Source: Bacteroidota bacterium (GTDB taxonomy: Bacteria > Bacteroidota > Bacteroidia > Chitinophagales > Chitinophagaceae). From it: a stretch of 42,056 bases of DNA. Made by a program: the position numbers and the translations under genes. The DNA lies in NCBI GenBank assembly GCA_005789565.1, contig SXXL01000078.1, positions 1 to 42,056 of the forward strand, written 5' to 3'. This document shows, piece after piece, positions 23,232 to 31,362 of this stretch (positions are counted from its first letter, which is position 1; each line of letters begins with the position of its first letter). The notes below the pieces were generated by a model. That model was not told the origin of the DNA. It was given only the letters and a program-made list of their open reading frames with translations, and did not search any database.

Positions 23232-23637
23232 CGTAAAAAGGTTTCAGGCGGTGCAGCAGCATTTCAGGCATGGATGTTTTTTGATTGGTTGCCGTTTCCC
23301 AGAAATACAATTTGATTGTGGCTTTCATCAGCAGTTCCTCCGGATCGCGGTATACTTCCTGTTGAAAAACGATGCGGTGGTCGGCCGGCAATTGCGGCAA
23401 GCTTGTTCGTACCCGAAGGAGGTCATCGTATCGGGCCGGTCGCAGGTATTTCACTTGTACTTCTATCACGGGCATGCTGATGCCCATTTTTTCCATGTCG
23501 GCATAAGCGACTCCTAAGGAACGCATGGCTTCCACTCGTCCCGATTCGAGGTAAGGAAAAAAATGTCCGTGATACACGACGCCCATTTGGTCGGTCTCGG
23601 CGTAGCGGACTCGGATCAGGGTTTCATGCGTGAACAT
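23224..23637 (-). CDS. Acyl-CoA thioesterase, hotdog fold (YbgC/4HBT family)
   Basis: This 137-residue single hotdog-domain protein has the YbgC/4HBT active-site motif RVRYAETDQMGVVYHG, with the catalytic Asp16. It continues YLESGRVEAMRSLG and VQVKYLRPARYDDLLRVRTS. Such enzymes hydrolyse acyl-CoA thioesters in the cytoplasm; substrate length cannot be predicted. It starts four bases after the DoxX stop, and its end overlaps the M50 gene by eight bases, so these genes are translated from one mRNA. Confidence 0.92.
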   Translation of the reverse strand: MFTHETLIRVRYAETDQMGVVYHGHFFPYLESGRVEAMRSLGVAYADMEKMGISMPVIEVQVKYLRPARYDDLLRVRTSLPQLPADHRIVFQQEVYRDPEELLMKATIKLYFWETATNQKTSMPEMLLHRLKPFYVD

Positions 23638-23641
23638 GCGC

Positions 23642-24049
23642 TTATTTGCCGATCAGTCGGTCCAGGCTGAATTTCCCGGGTCCGGTAAATAAAATAAAAA
23701 CGAAGACCGTCAGGAACAGTGCGGCCGATTCTCCGTCCTCAAAGATTCGTCCCCCATGCACCATGAACAAAGCGATGGACATGACCATGACCAGCGGAAT
23801 GGCGGCCAAGCGAGTCAGTAAGCCGAACACCAGTAGGACGGCACAAAAAAATTCGGCGAAGATCACCAGCGCCAAGGAGAGGGTTGGACCGAGGTGGATC
23901 GGATCGGGAAAGTTTTTGACGTTGTCCGTAAAGTGAATGAGTTTATCGAATCCGTGGTAGGTCATCAGTCCGCCGCCCATCACCCGAAGGATGAACAAGG
24001 AGAAATCCAGGGCGCCTTGTTTGTATTTTGTGCTGAAAAATTGGCTCAT
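23642..24049 (-). CDS. DoxX-family membrane protein
   Basis: This 135-residue protein has four hydrophobic segments, the usual DoxX layout: LDFSLFILRVMGGGLMTYHG, LSLALVIFAEFFCAVLLVFG, AIPLVMVMSIALFMVHG and AALFLTVFVFILFTGPG. The motifs GLMTYHGFDKL and GLLTRLAAIPL are typical. DoxX proteins are small inner-membrane proteins linked in some bacteria to quinone or thiol redox systems; the role here is unknown. I took ATG 24049 (MSQFFSTKYKQG): the longer frame adds an unrelated leader. It is the first gene of the minus-strand run DoxX, thioesterase, M50, CinA, E2. Confidence 0.86.
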   Translation of the reverse strand: MSQFFSTKYKQGALDFSLFILRVMGGGLMTYHGFDKLIHFTDNVKNFPDPIHLGPTLSLALVIFAEFFCAVLLVFGLLTRLAAIPLVMVMSIALFMVHGGRIFEDGESAALFLTVFVFILFTGPGKFSLDRLIGK

Positions 24050-24197
24050 ATACGTGGGTTTGTATTCGAAAATAAGCAAAATGGGGCGCTTCAAGGGAAT
24101 GTTAAATTCATCCAAAAGGAGCTTATCCACAGTTGTTTGAAATCAACTTTGCCGCAATCCCCAATAAAACTGGAAATTGGAACGTTTACAGAACTGT

Positions 24198-27100
24198 ATG
24201 CCCGGACGTAGTATCATACTTGCGTTGCTTCTGATCGTTTCCTTGGGGAAGGGATATGCCCAGCGCACGGCGGTGGAAACGGACCTGCGTCGAGCGTGGA
24301 ACCAAGCCGTGCAATGGTTCTATTCTGGGCAGGAATCGTTGGCCTATCCGTTGTTTCTGCGTTGGCATCAATCCCCTGGCTCGGCTACGCAACCGGCGGT
24401 GGAGCCGGGCGAACTCGATTTTTTTCGGTTGGCCTGCGGGGTTCGGTTGGATGAGCCTGCGGCACTCGAGGAAGCCGATCAATACCTGCGGGCCACGCAT
24501 CCATTGGCTTATCAGCATGCTTTACAACATTACCTGGCCGATCATCATTTCAGGGCACAGCGTTTCGAAGCGGCACAACATTACTTGGATCTGGTCGATG
24601 GCCGAAACCTGCGTCAATCCGAGCTGACCCATCAACGGTTCATGCAGGGATATGTAGACTTTATCGCCCAGCGCTTCATACCGGCTCAAGCTTATTTTGA
24701 TTCGGTGCGTACCCAGGTCGATCATCCCGATCGGTCGGCGGCCAATTATTACTATGGATTTCTCAGCCTTCGCCAACGGCAATACGACGAGGCCCTTTCG
24801 AGCCTTCGCTTGGTGGAGGCGCATCCGGAATATCGATCTATCGTACCATATTACATCGGGCAACTCTATTATTTGCAAGGGAAAAAGTCGGAGGCGATCG
24901 AGTACGTCGAGCGTAAGTTGGCCGATTCAACCGCGCAGTACTACGAATTGCCACTGAAGCAGCTGTTGGGGCACGCCTATTTTGAGAAGCGCGCATTCGA
25001 CCGGGCGCTGCCCTTGTTGCAGGAATACGTCGCCCGTTCGGAGAAAGTACGACGGGAGGATGTGTATGAGCTCTCGTATTGCTATCATCAATCGGGTCAG
25101 TATGCGGCGTGTATTCCGGGATTTCGCGAGCTGGGCGGCGGACAAGATTCGTTGAGCCAACATGCCATGTATTTGTTGGGCGATGCCTATTTGAAGACCG
25201 GCGACCTGAACAGCGCCCGCAGTGCTTTCCAGTTTTGTGCCCGAAACAACAGTTATCTCGATCAGCGGGAGATCTCGTTGTTGCAGTATGCCAAACTTTC
25301 CTATGAGTTATCGTATCTCCAGGATGCGCAGACCAGCTTGGCCCAATTCCTGAACGATCATTCCCGGTCGACTTATACTTCCGAAGCACAGGAATTGATG
25401 GTGATGGTGCTGTCGGCCACCAATAATTTCCGTCAGGCCTTGCAATGGATCGAGCGGCTGGATCGCCCCTCTGCTAATTTGAAAAAATATTTTCCCCGGA
25501 TCTGGTTTGGTCGGGCGATGGAGCTCGTGAACGACCAGCAGCTCGTTCAGGCACAGTCCTTATTGGATTTGGTCATACAGGAACCCACCGCCGGCACCTG
25601 GAAACAATCGGCTAATTTCTGGTCCGGCGAGATCGCTTATCGCCGTGAGCAGTACCTCGCCACGATCCGTTACCTGAATGATTATTTGACAACAGCTCCT
25701 TTTACCAATGGGGATATTAATGCGACCCATGCCCGATACAACCTCGGTTATGCCTATTTGAAGACCGCCAATTATGTGGCTGCTGCGGATCAGTTTCAGC
25801 AGATCACCAAAAGTTTACCGGGACTACCTTCCTCCTTGCTGCAAGATGCCTGGTTGCGGGCGGGGGATTGTTTTTATATGCGCCGCGAGTACAACAAGGC
25901 CAAGCCCTACTACGAGCGGGCCGTCACGATGCGCTGGCCCGCGGCCGATTACGCCCAGTTCCAGCTGGCGATGATCGCCGGCATCCGAAACCTCGCTGAA
26001 AAGATCCGATTGCTGCAAGCGATTCCGGAAACTTATCCGCAGTCTCCTTTGCTGCCGGATACATACCTGGAAATGGCCAATGCTTACATCGCCGATCAGA
26101 AATTCAGGGAGGCTATTCCGGCGCTGGAGCGCGTCATGGCCACCGCGGCGCCGGACAGCTGGATCTCCCGCGCTTTGCTGATGCAAGGGATCTGCTGGTA
26201 TAATTTGGACAGCTACGAGCTATCCCTTCAGCGACTCCAAGAGGTCGTCAAACGTTTTCCCAACAGCGAGGATGCGGCCGATGCGCTGGACAATATTCGC
26301 CAGGTTTATCTGGACATGGGTCGATCGGCCGAGTTCATTGCGTACATGGACGGGATCGGCCGGCCGCTGGAATATCCGGTGGCCGATTCGTTGACCTATG
26401 CCGCCGCTGAAAAACTTTACGGATCGGATCAAGTTGAGAATGCGCGAGTGGCCCTGATCAAATACCTGGAGTTGTATCCGCAAGGACGCTATCGGTTGAA
26501 GGCATTCTATCAAACGGCCGACGTGCACCTGCGACTCAAAGACGGGTTGGTTGCCCGTCGATACATCGATTCGGTTTTGTCGCGAAGACCCAATAAACAT
26601 GAAGAGTGGGCCTGGCGTGAAGGGGCTCGGTTGGCCTATTTCGAGCAAAAAGATCCTACCGCTGCGTTGCGGTATTATCAGGGCTTATATGAGGTGACCC
26701 GTAATCAGGCCTTTCGGCAGGAAGCCTTGCGCGGTTCGGTCCGTTGTTATGTTCAACTCCGCGATTGGTCGGCCGGAACACCATTCGCCCGGCTGTTGCT
26801 GCAGGAAAAAGATGCCACGGCCGATGACCGATCGGTTGCTCACCTGTTGATCGCCCACCAGACACTTCTGCTCAAACAATGGAGTGCTTCGATCGAGTCC
26901 TTTCAATCGATCTTACCCTTGAACAAAGGGTCCTTGTCCGCCGAGGCTCGATACCAAATTGCCTGGATCTATTTTCAGCAGGGAAAATGGCTCGAGTCGG
27001 AAAAAGCCGCGGAGGAGACCATCCGTCGTTCCGGTTCGTTTGAGCCCTGGTCGACCAAATCCTACCTGTTGTTGGGGGATGTTTACGTACAACAAAAGGA

Positions 27101-27233
27101 TTACTTCAATGCCAAGGCAACCTATCAGAGCGTGGTCGATCATGCCACGGATCCGGTCTTGCAGCAAGAGGCGAAGGATAAACTTCAACAGGTAGTGGAA
27201 GCCGCGCGTAAATCAACCAAACTCGATTCCTGA
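24198..27233 (+). CDS. Large exported tetratricopeptide-repeat protein
   Basis: This 1011-residue protein has a signal peptide (about residues 1-22, IILALLLIVSLGKGYAQ) and then almost only helical TPR-like repeats. Clear units include ARYNLGYAYLKTANYVAAAD (about residue 512), FYMRREYNKAKPYYERAV, RYQIAWIYFQQGKWLESEKA and LLLGDVYVQQKDYFNAKATY. Aromatic and Tyr residues are frequent, as in periplasmic TPR scaffolds. It should form a long superhelical scaffold in the periplasm and bind partner proteins. The stop overlaps the start of the barrel gene as TGATG, and the third gene is joined the same way, so the three products are probably made in fixed proportion and may form one complex. I took ATG 24198 directly before the signal peptide. 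Confidence 0.85.
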   Translation: MPGRSIILALLLIVSLGKGYAQRTAVETDLRRAWNQAVQWFYSGQESLAYPLFLRWHQSPGSATQPAVEPGELDFFRLACGVRLDEPAALEEADQYLRATHPLAYQHALQHYLADHHFRAQRFEAAQHYLDLVDGRNLRQSELTHQRFMQGYVDFIAQRFIPAQAYFDSVRTQVDHPDRSAANYYYGFLSLRQRQYDEALSSLRLVEAHPEYRSIVPYYIGQLYYLQGKKSEAIEYVERKLADSTAQYYELPLKQLLGHAYFEKRAFDRALPLLQEYVARSEKVRREDVYELSYCYHQSGQYAACIPGFRELGGGQDSLSQHAMYLLGDAYLKTGDLNSARSAFQFCARNNSYLDQREISLLQYAKLSYELSYLQDAQTSLAQFLNDHSRSTYTSEAQELMVMVLSATNNFRQALQWIERLDRPSANLKKYFPRIWFGRAMELVNDQQLVQAQSLLDLVIQEPTAGTWKQSANFWSGEIAYRREQYLATIRYLNDYLTTAPFTNGDINATHARYNLGYAYLKTANYVAAADQFQQITKSLPGLPSSLLQDAWLRAGDCFYMRREYNKAKPYYERAVTMRWPAADYAQFQLAMIAGIRNLAEKIRLLQAIPETYPQSPLLPDTYLEMANAYIADQKFREAIPALERVMATAAPDSWISRALLMQGICWYNLDSYELSLQRLQEVVKRFPNSEDAADALDNIRQVYLDMGRSAEFIAYMDGIGRPLEYPVADSLTYAAAEKLYGSDQVENARVALIKYLELYPQGRYRLKAFYQTADVHLRLKDGLVARRYIDSVLSRRPNKHEEWAWREGARLAYFEQKDPTAALRYYQGLYEVTRNQAFRQEALRGSVRCYVQLRDWSAGTPFARLLLQEKDATADDRSVAHLLIAHQTLLLKQWSASIESFQSILPLNKGSLSAEARYQIAWIYFQQGKWLESEKAAEETIRRSGSFEPWSTKSYLLLGDVYVQQKDYFNAKATYQSVVDHATDPVLQQEAKDKLQQVVEAARKSTKLDS

Positions 27234-28882
27234 TGCGACCGATCAAACACCGATGGCTTTCTCTTTTACTGTTCGGATTGCCGATCGCTTCGTATGCCCA
27301 GCCGGGAAAACGGGATACCACGGGCAGTATCGATATCATTTCTCCTTTCAAACCTGCCTTACGCGATCTGGTCAAGATGCCATTTGCCGCTACTCCGCCC
27401 GCGGTCGATACGCAACGAACCCGATTGACCTATCGAATTCCCAGTCAGGAATTATCCATCGTCTATCAGCCCGGAACCTTGAAGCCGCTGGCCTATCAGG
27501 CTGATTCCAACACCGGATTTCAATCGTCCACTTTCATCAAGCTGGGCTACGGAAGCCTCCGTAATCCTTTTGTGTCCGGGGCACTGACACTCGGTACAAA
27601 ATCGCCCGTACGTATTTATGTCGGGCATCAATCCGCTACCGGACCCTTGCCCTATCAAACGCATTCCGTTACAGAGGGAATGGTTACCTGGCAACTGCCC
27701 GACCGAACCAAGGGCGAATGGATGACGGCACTGGCGTTCGATCGTCGGCATTTTAACAAGTATGGTTTTGATAAAAGCTTACCAACGCCCCCGATCGACT
27801 CCATCCGACAGGTATTTCAACAATTCGAACTGCAATTGGGCTATCGACGGATCGAGCCGACCGCTACCGGTTTCTATGTAGAGCCTCAGGTGGATATCCA
27901 ATTCACCACCGATGCCCTGGGTAATCAAGACTTGAACGCCCGACTGTTCATTCCCGTTCGATATCGATTCAATGAACGCCTTGCGCTTCGGGTAGAGGGA
28001 CTGGCGCATGGGGGACGGATCAAGCCGGCCGGCGGAGCGGGACGGGATCAATCCGTTTACAGCTTGCATCCCACACTTCAGTTGTCTGGCACTGCTTGGT
28101 CGGTTCAGGCAGGCATTCGTCCCACTTGGGATGCAGCGGGTACCCGATTGTATCCGGATGTTCGTTTCTCCTGGCACCGTTCCACAAAACCCTGGTCGAT
28201 CCGGTTACAGTGGACGGGGGAGTTGCAACGAACCGGATATCGTGAACTCTACACCCAAAATCCCTGGCTCTGGATGCCTGCTCAATGGAAAAATCAGGGC
28301 AGTATCGATCGCTCGGTTCGCTGGCAGTACAATCGCCGGGCCCACTGGGTCTATGAATTGCAATCAGGCTATCAAACGCTACGCGATGCATTTTTATTCA
28401 CGAACGATACCACCGCTGCCGGGGATGGAAAATCGTTTCAAGTTGTTTACGCCGACCAGGTCCAAAATCTTTACCTCTTGGGGAAGGTCAGTTATCGCCA
28501 GTCCGATCGCTGGCTGATGCGGGCTGAACTTCGGTGGAACAATTACCACGGCCTGCGTGGGGTTGATCGGCCGTGGGGACTACTCCCCGTAGAATGGAAT
28601 TTCCATGGCTGGCATCGATTTGCCAATCGATGGAAGGTTCAGGCGGATCTTTATTCCTGGTTCGCTCCTTATTATTTGCAGAAAGATGGTCGCCCTGGCC
28701 GCACGGAAGGGGCGTTGGACCTGAATCTTGGGGCACAGGTGCCCATCGCCCGATCCATCAGCGGATGGTTGCAATTCAACAATCTCCTCCATCAATCGTA
28801 CCGTCGTTGGTCGCCTTACCCAACCTATGGCTTTCATATTGTCGGGGGAGTTGTATTTTCACTCGACAAAAGTCTTTTTTGA
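27233..28882 (+). CDS. Outer-membrane beta-barrel protein (TonB-receptor-like, plugless)
   Basis: This 549-residue protein has a signal peptide (about 1-23, ending IASYAQ), a short periplasmic segment (TGSIDIISPFKPALRDLVKM, Pro-rich) and then many alternating aromatic strands (SSTFIKLGYGSLRNP, GFYVEPQVDIQF, WSIRLQWTGELQ, WLMRAELRWNNY). It ends with a C-terminal aromatic residue (GVVFSLDKSLF), as outer-membrane barrels do. Similar Bacteroidota proteins are annotated as TonB-dependent receptors although the plug domain is missing here, so active transport is doubtful. The gene starts inside the stop of the TPR gene and ends inside the start of the next gene. Confidence 0.78.
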   Translation: MRPIKHRWLSLLLFGLPIASYAQPGKRDTTGSIDIISPFKPALRDLVKMPFAATPPAVDTQRTRLTYRIPSQELSIVYQPGTLKPLAYQADSNTGFQSSTFIKLGYGSLRNPFVSGALTLGTKSPVRIYVGHQSATGPLPYQTHSVTEGMVTWQLPDRTKGEWMTALAFDRRHFNKYGFDKSLPTPPIDSIRQVFQQFELQLGYRRIEPTATGFYVEPQVDIQFTTDALGNQDLNARLFIPVRYRFNERLALRVEGLAHGGRIKPAGGAGRDQSVYSLHPTLQLSGTAWSVQAGIRPTWDAAGTRLYPDVRFSWHRSTKPWSIRLQWTGELQRTGYRELYTQNPWLWMPAQWKNQGSIDRSVRWQYNRRAHWVYELQSGYQTLRDAFLFTNDTTAAGDGKSFQVVYADQVQNLYLLGKVSYRQSDRWLMRAELRWNNYHGLRGVDRPWGLLPVEWNFHGWHRFANRWKVQADLYSWFAPYYLQKDGRPGRTEGALDLNLGAQVPIARSISGWLQFNNLLHQSYRRWSPYPTYGFHIVGGVVFSLDKSLF

Positions 28883-29460
28883 TGTCTTTATTGATGAATA
28901 GTTGGTTGGCTTCGTTTCAACCCCTTCCGTTGGAAGGAGTCGGTTTGATCCAGTGGGAGCGTCGTTCGGCCGCCCGTCGGGAACAGACGCCGTTTCTCGA
29001 ACCACCACAATGGTCGCTGGTCTTTCACCCCGATCCCGCCACCGTCTTACCTGCCGATCTTTTTCAGCGGATCGCCTGTTTTGGAAATGAATCCCCCGAA
29101 GTGGCCAGCCTTCAATATCGAACCTGGCTGCAGCCATTTCTAGCGGATTCGTTTCAGGTCGATATCCTGGGGCAGGGTGAATTACGCAAGCTGCCGGCAG
29201 GAAGTCCCCAGTGGCATCCACATCCCTCGGTCGCAGCGCCGGAGGCCGACCTAAGATACATTCCTTTCTCTTCCGATTATTTATTTCGCCGTTGGGATCT
29301 TTCCAACAAGCTGGTCGTTGTATGCACCATAATGGCCTTGATCGGAACACTCATCTTTTTTGTTCGAGCGAACGGAAGCTCGCAGGCGGTTGGTTCGCGG
29401 TTCTCCGTGCCCGCTGCTGCCACCGAGCCAGCCGCTCTTCCTTACCGCGAAATCCGTTGA
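28882..29460 (+). CDS. Single-span membrane protein with a possible HU-CCDC81-like domain
   Basis: This 192-residue protein has no signal peptide, a soluble N-terminal region of about 140 residues, one transmembrane helix (about 142-162, KLVVVCTIMALIGTLIFFV) and a 30-residue tail, probably periplasmic. The N-terminal pattern (PLPLEGVGLIQW, then FLEPPQWSLVFHPD, then ADLFQRIA, then YRTWLQPFLADSFQVDIL, GQGELRKL, WHPHPS) follows the order of strands and helices in bacterial HU-CCDC81 domains (VPGFGGF, YPPSKSISFN, then a second helix pair and GIGTL). In this phylum such domains are found in membrane proteins, often with a SPOR domain, which is absent here. The resemblance is by eye and weak. It is translationally coupled (TGATG) to the barrel gene; the methyltransferase gene follows after six bases. 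Confidence 0.7.
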   Translation: MSLLMNSWLASFQPLPLEGVGLIQWERRSAARREQTPFLEPPQWSLVFHPDPATVLPADLFQRIACFGNESPEVASLQYRTWLQPFLADSFQVDILGQGELRKLPAGSPQWHPHPSVAAPEADLRYIPFSSDYLFRRWDLSNKLVVVCTIMALIGTLIFFVRANGSSQAVGSRFSVPAAATEPAALPYREIR

Positions 29461-29466
29461 ACCGAT

Positions 29467-30366
29467 ATGTCTGCGCCTTTGCATTACGATAGTTGTCCGA
29501 TTTGTGGACACGCCGATTGTCGGCCCGTGTTCCAGGTGGTCGATCAACTGGTCAGTCAGCAATCCTTTCAGCTGATCGAATGTCCGCATTGTTCCGTGCG
29601 GCTCACACAGGATGCTCCCGGTGCGGCCGACTCCGGAGCGTATTATCAATCGGATGAGTATATCTCGCATACCAACACCCGCCAGGGACTGATCAACCAG
29701 ATCTATCAGTTGGTGCGCCGCCGCACCTTGTCGCAAAAAATAAAATGGGTGGAGCGGGCAACCGGTCTGTCGGGCGGACGGGTATTGGACGTAGGCAGTG
29801 GCACCGGTGCGTTTGTTTCTGCACTTCGTCGCTCCGGTTGGCGAGCGGATGGGCTGGAACCCGATGCGGCTGCCCGGCAAGTAGGCCTGCGCGATTATGG
29901 GATCACGCTGATGGAATCCGATCAGTTGTACCAGCTTCCATCCGGCGAATTTGATGCTATCACGCTTTGGCATGTTTTGGAGCACGTGCACGATCTGCAC
30001 GGATACATGAAGGAGTTCCGTCGGGTCTTAAAGTCGGGTGGGCGGTTGTTGTTGGCGTTGCCGAACCATACTTCCTGGGATGCCGATCATTTTCAGCAGT
30101 GGTGGGCGGCCTACGACGTGCCCCGCCATTTGTATCATTTTGCGCCCGATTCTATCCGAGCCCTCGCCAAGCGAAACGGATTCGAGTGCCAATCGCTTCG
30201 CCCTCTCTGGTACGATGCCTTTTACATCGCACTGCTGAGTCACCAGCATCAATGCGGACAGAATCGGTGGTTGTCGTCGATGTACGTGGGACTACGTTCC
30301 AACTGGCGAGCGTATTTCGATCGGGAACGGGGAAGCTCGTTGGTCTATGTGCTCAAGCCGATCTAA
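29467..30366 (+). CDS. Class I SAM-dependent methyltransferase with N-terminal zinc ribbon
   Basis: This 299-residue protein starts with a zinc-ribbon-like segment, CPICGHADC (residues 10-18), and a second pair in CPHCSVRL (about residue 39). A Rossmann methyltransferase domain follows: motif I GRVLDVGSGTGAFVSAL, acidic loop DGLEPD, motif IV FDAITLWHVLEHVHDL and LKSGGRLLLALPN. The C-terminal part (YDVPRHLYHFAPDSIRALAK) is typical of the methyltransferases often found in cell-surface polysaccharide loci. The methyl acceptor is unknown. It lies six bases after the membrane-protein gene and may be the last gene of that operon. Its stop overlaps the convergent cyclotransferase stop by four bases. 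Confidence 0.9.
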   Translation: MSAPLHYDSCPICGHADCRPVFQVVDQLVSQQSFQLIECPHCSVRLTQDAPGAADSGAYYQSDEYISHTNTRQGLINQIYQLVRRRTLSQKIKWVERATGLSGGRVLDVGSGTGAFVSALRRSGWRADGLEPDAAARQVGLRDYGITLMESDQLYQLPSGEFDAITLWHVLEHVHDLHGYMKEFRRVLKSGGRLLLALPNHTSWDADHFQQWWAAYDVPRHLYHFAPDSIRALAKRNGFECQSLRPLWYDAFYIALLSHQHQCGQNRWLSSMYVGLRSNWRAYFDRERGSSLVYVLKPI

Positions 30367-31166
30367 CGCGAGAATTCGATCTCGTACAATTCTGCCCACC
30401 ATTTGCCGGTGATGTAGATCTTTTTTGTTGCCTCATCGTACGCAATTCCATTTGGCACATCCGCGCGTGGATTCAATCCCTTGTTCCGATTCCAGGTATC
30501 CGTGAGATCGGCTTTGCCGACCACTTCTCCCGTGCGGGGATCGATCTTCAATAAATAAGAGTAGGTGTATTGGTTGGCATAGATAAATCCGTCAATATAT
30601 TCCAGCTCATTGAGATTGAAACTGGGTGCCCCGGCTTCCGTTACGGTCTGGCTTCGAAGCAATGTGAAATCCTGCGGGCGGTAAAAGAACAATTCGCCAC
30701 TGCCGTTGCTCACGATCAGGTGATTGCCATCGTGGGTGAGACCCCATCCCTCAAACGGAACATCGAATTCCTTCACCTTTTTCAGGTTCGGCAGGGTATA
30801 AACGAATACTTTTTTTTCCTGCCAAGTGAGTTGATATACGGTGTCGCGCAGGATGGTGATCCCTTCTCCAAAAAATTTATCTCCCAGTGAAATGCTCTGC
30901 AACGTTTTGCCCGACCGGAGATCGACCCGCTTTAATTTCGATTGACCATAATTGCCGGTGCCCTCGTACAAACCACCTTTATAGATCACCAGTCCCTGCG
31001 TATAGGAGCTGGTATCATGCGGATACGCCCGCACGATCGCATAGTTGAGGGTCTGCGGGCCGGGAGGCGTGGGGTTCAACGAGCCGGTTTTTTTCTCCTC
31101 GCAACCTCCGAGGATCAATGCTGTGATTATGAGAGCATTGTGATAAAATCGCTGGGGTGATAACAT
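30363..31166 (-). CDS. Glutaminyl-peptide cyclotransferase, lipoprotein
   Basis: This 267-residue plant-type (beta-propeller) glutamine cyclotransferase turns N-terminal Gln of exported proteins into pyroglutamate. The signal peptide ends in the lipobox LGGC (IITALILGGCEEKK), so it is anchored to a membrane facing the periplasm or surface. Family motifs: RAYPHDTSSYTQGLVIYKGG, LYEGTGNYGQSKLKRVDL, FFGEGITIL, YQLTWQEKKVFVY, GWGLTHDGNHLIVSNGS, ELEYIDGFIYANQY and NGIAYDEATKKIYITGKWW. Many Bacteroidota signal-peptidase-I substrates start with Gln after cleavage, which makes this a broad maturation enzyme. I took ATG 31166; a TTG at 31175 is also in frame. Confidence 0.93.
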   Translation of the reverse strand: MLSPQRFYHNALIITALILGGCEEKKTGSLNPTPPGPQTLNYAIVRAYPHDTSSYTQGLVIYKGGLYEGTGNYGQSKLKRVDLRSGKTLQSISLGDKFFGEGITILRDTVYQLTWQEKKVFVYTLPNLKKVKEFDVPFEGWGLTHDGNHLIVSNGSGELFFYRPQDFTLLRSQTVTEAGAPSFNLNELEYIDGFIYANQYTYSYLLKIDPRTGEVVGKADLTDTWNRNKGLNPRADVPNGIAYDEATKKIYITGKWWAELYEIEFSR

Positions 31167-31362
31167 CAACAGCAAGGTACAGTTTTCTCTTTAATACGGG
31201 TATTACGTAGAATTACGGTAGGGGAAAACACTCAATTTAAAGTAAATACCCTATATTCGTCGCCCGGCCGAAACGCCAACGATCCAAGATCCCTGCCAAG
31301 ACCGTCTTCACCCTTCTTCGTTGTAACCCAACGAAATCCGTACCAAACCCTACCCTGGAACT

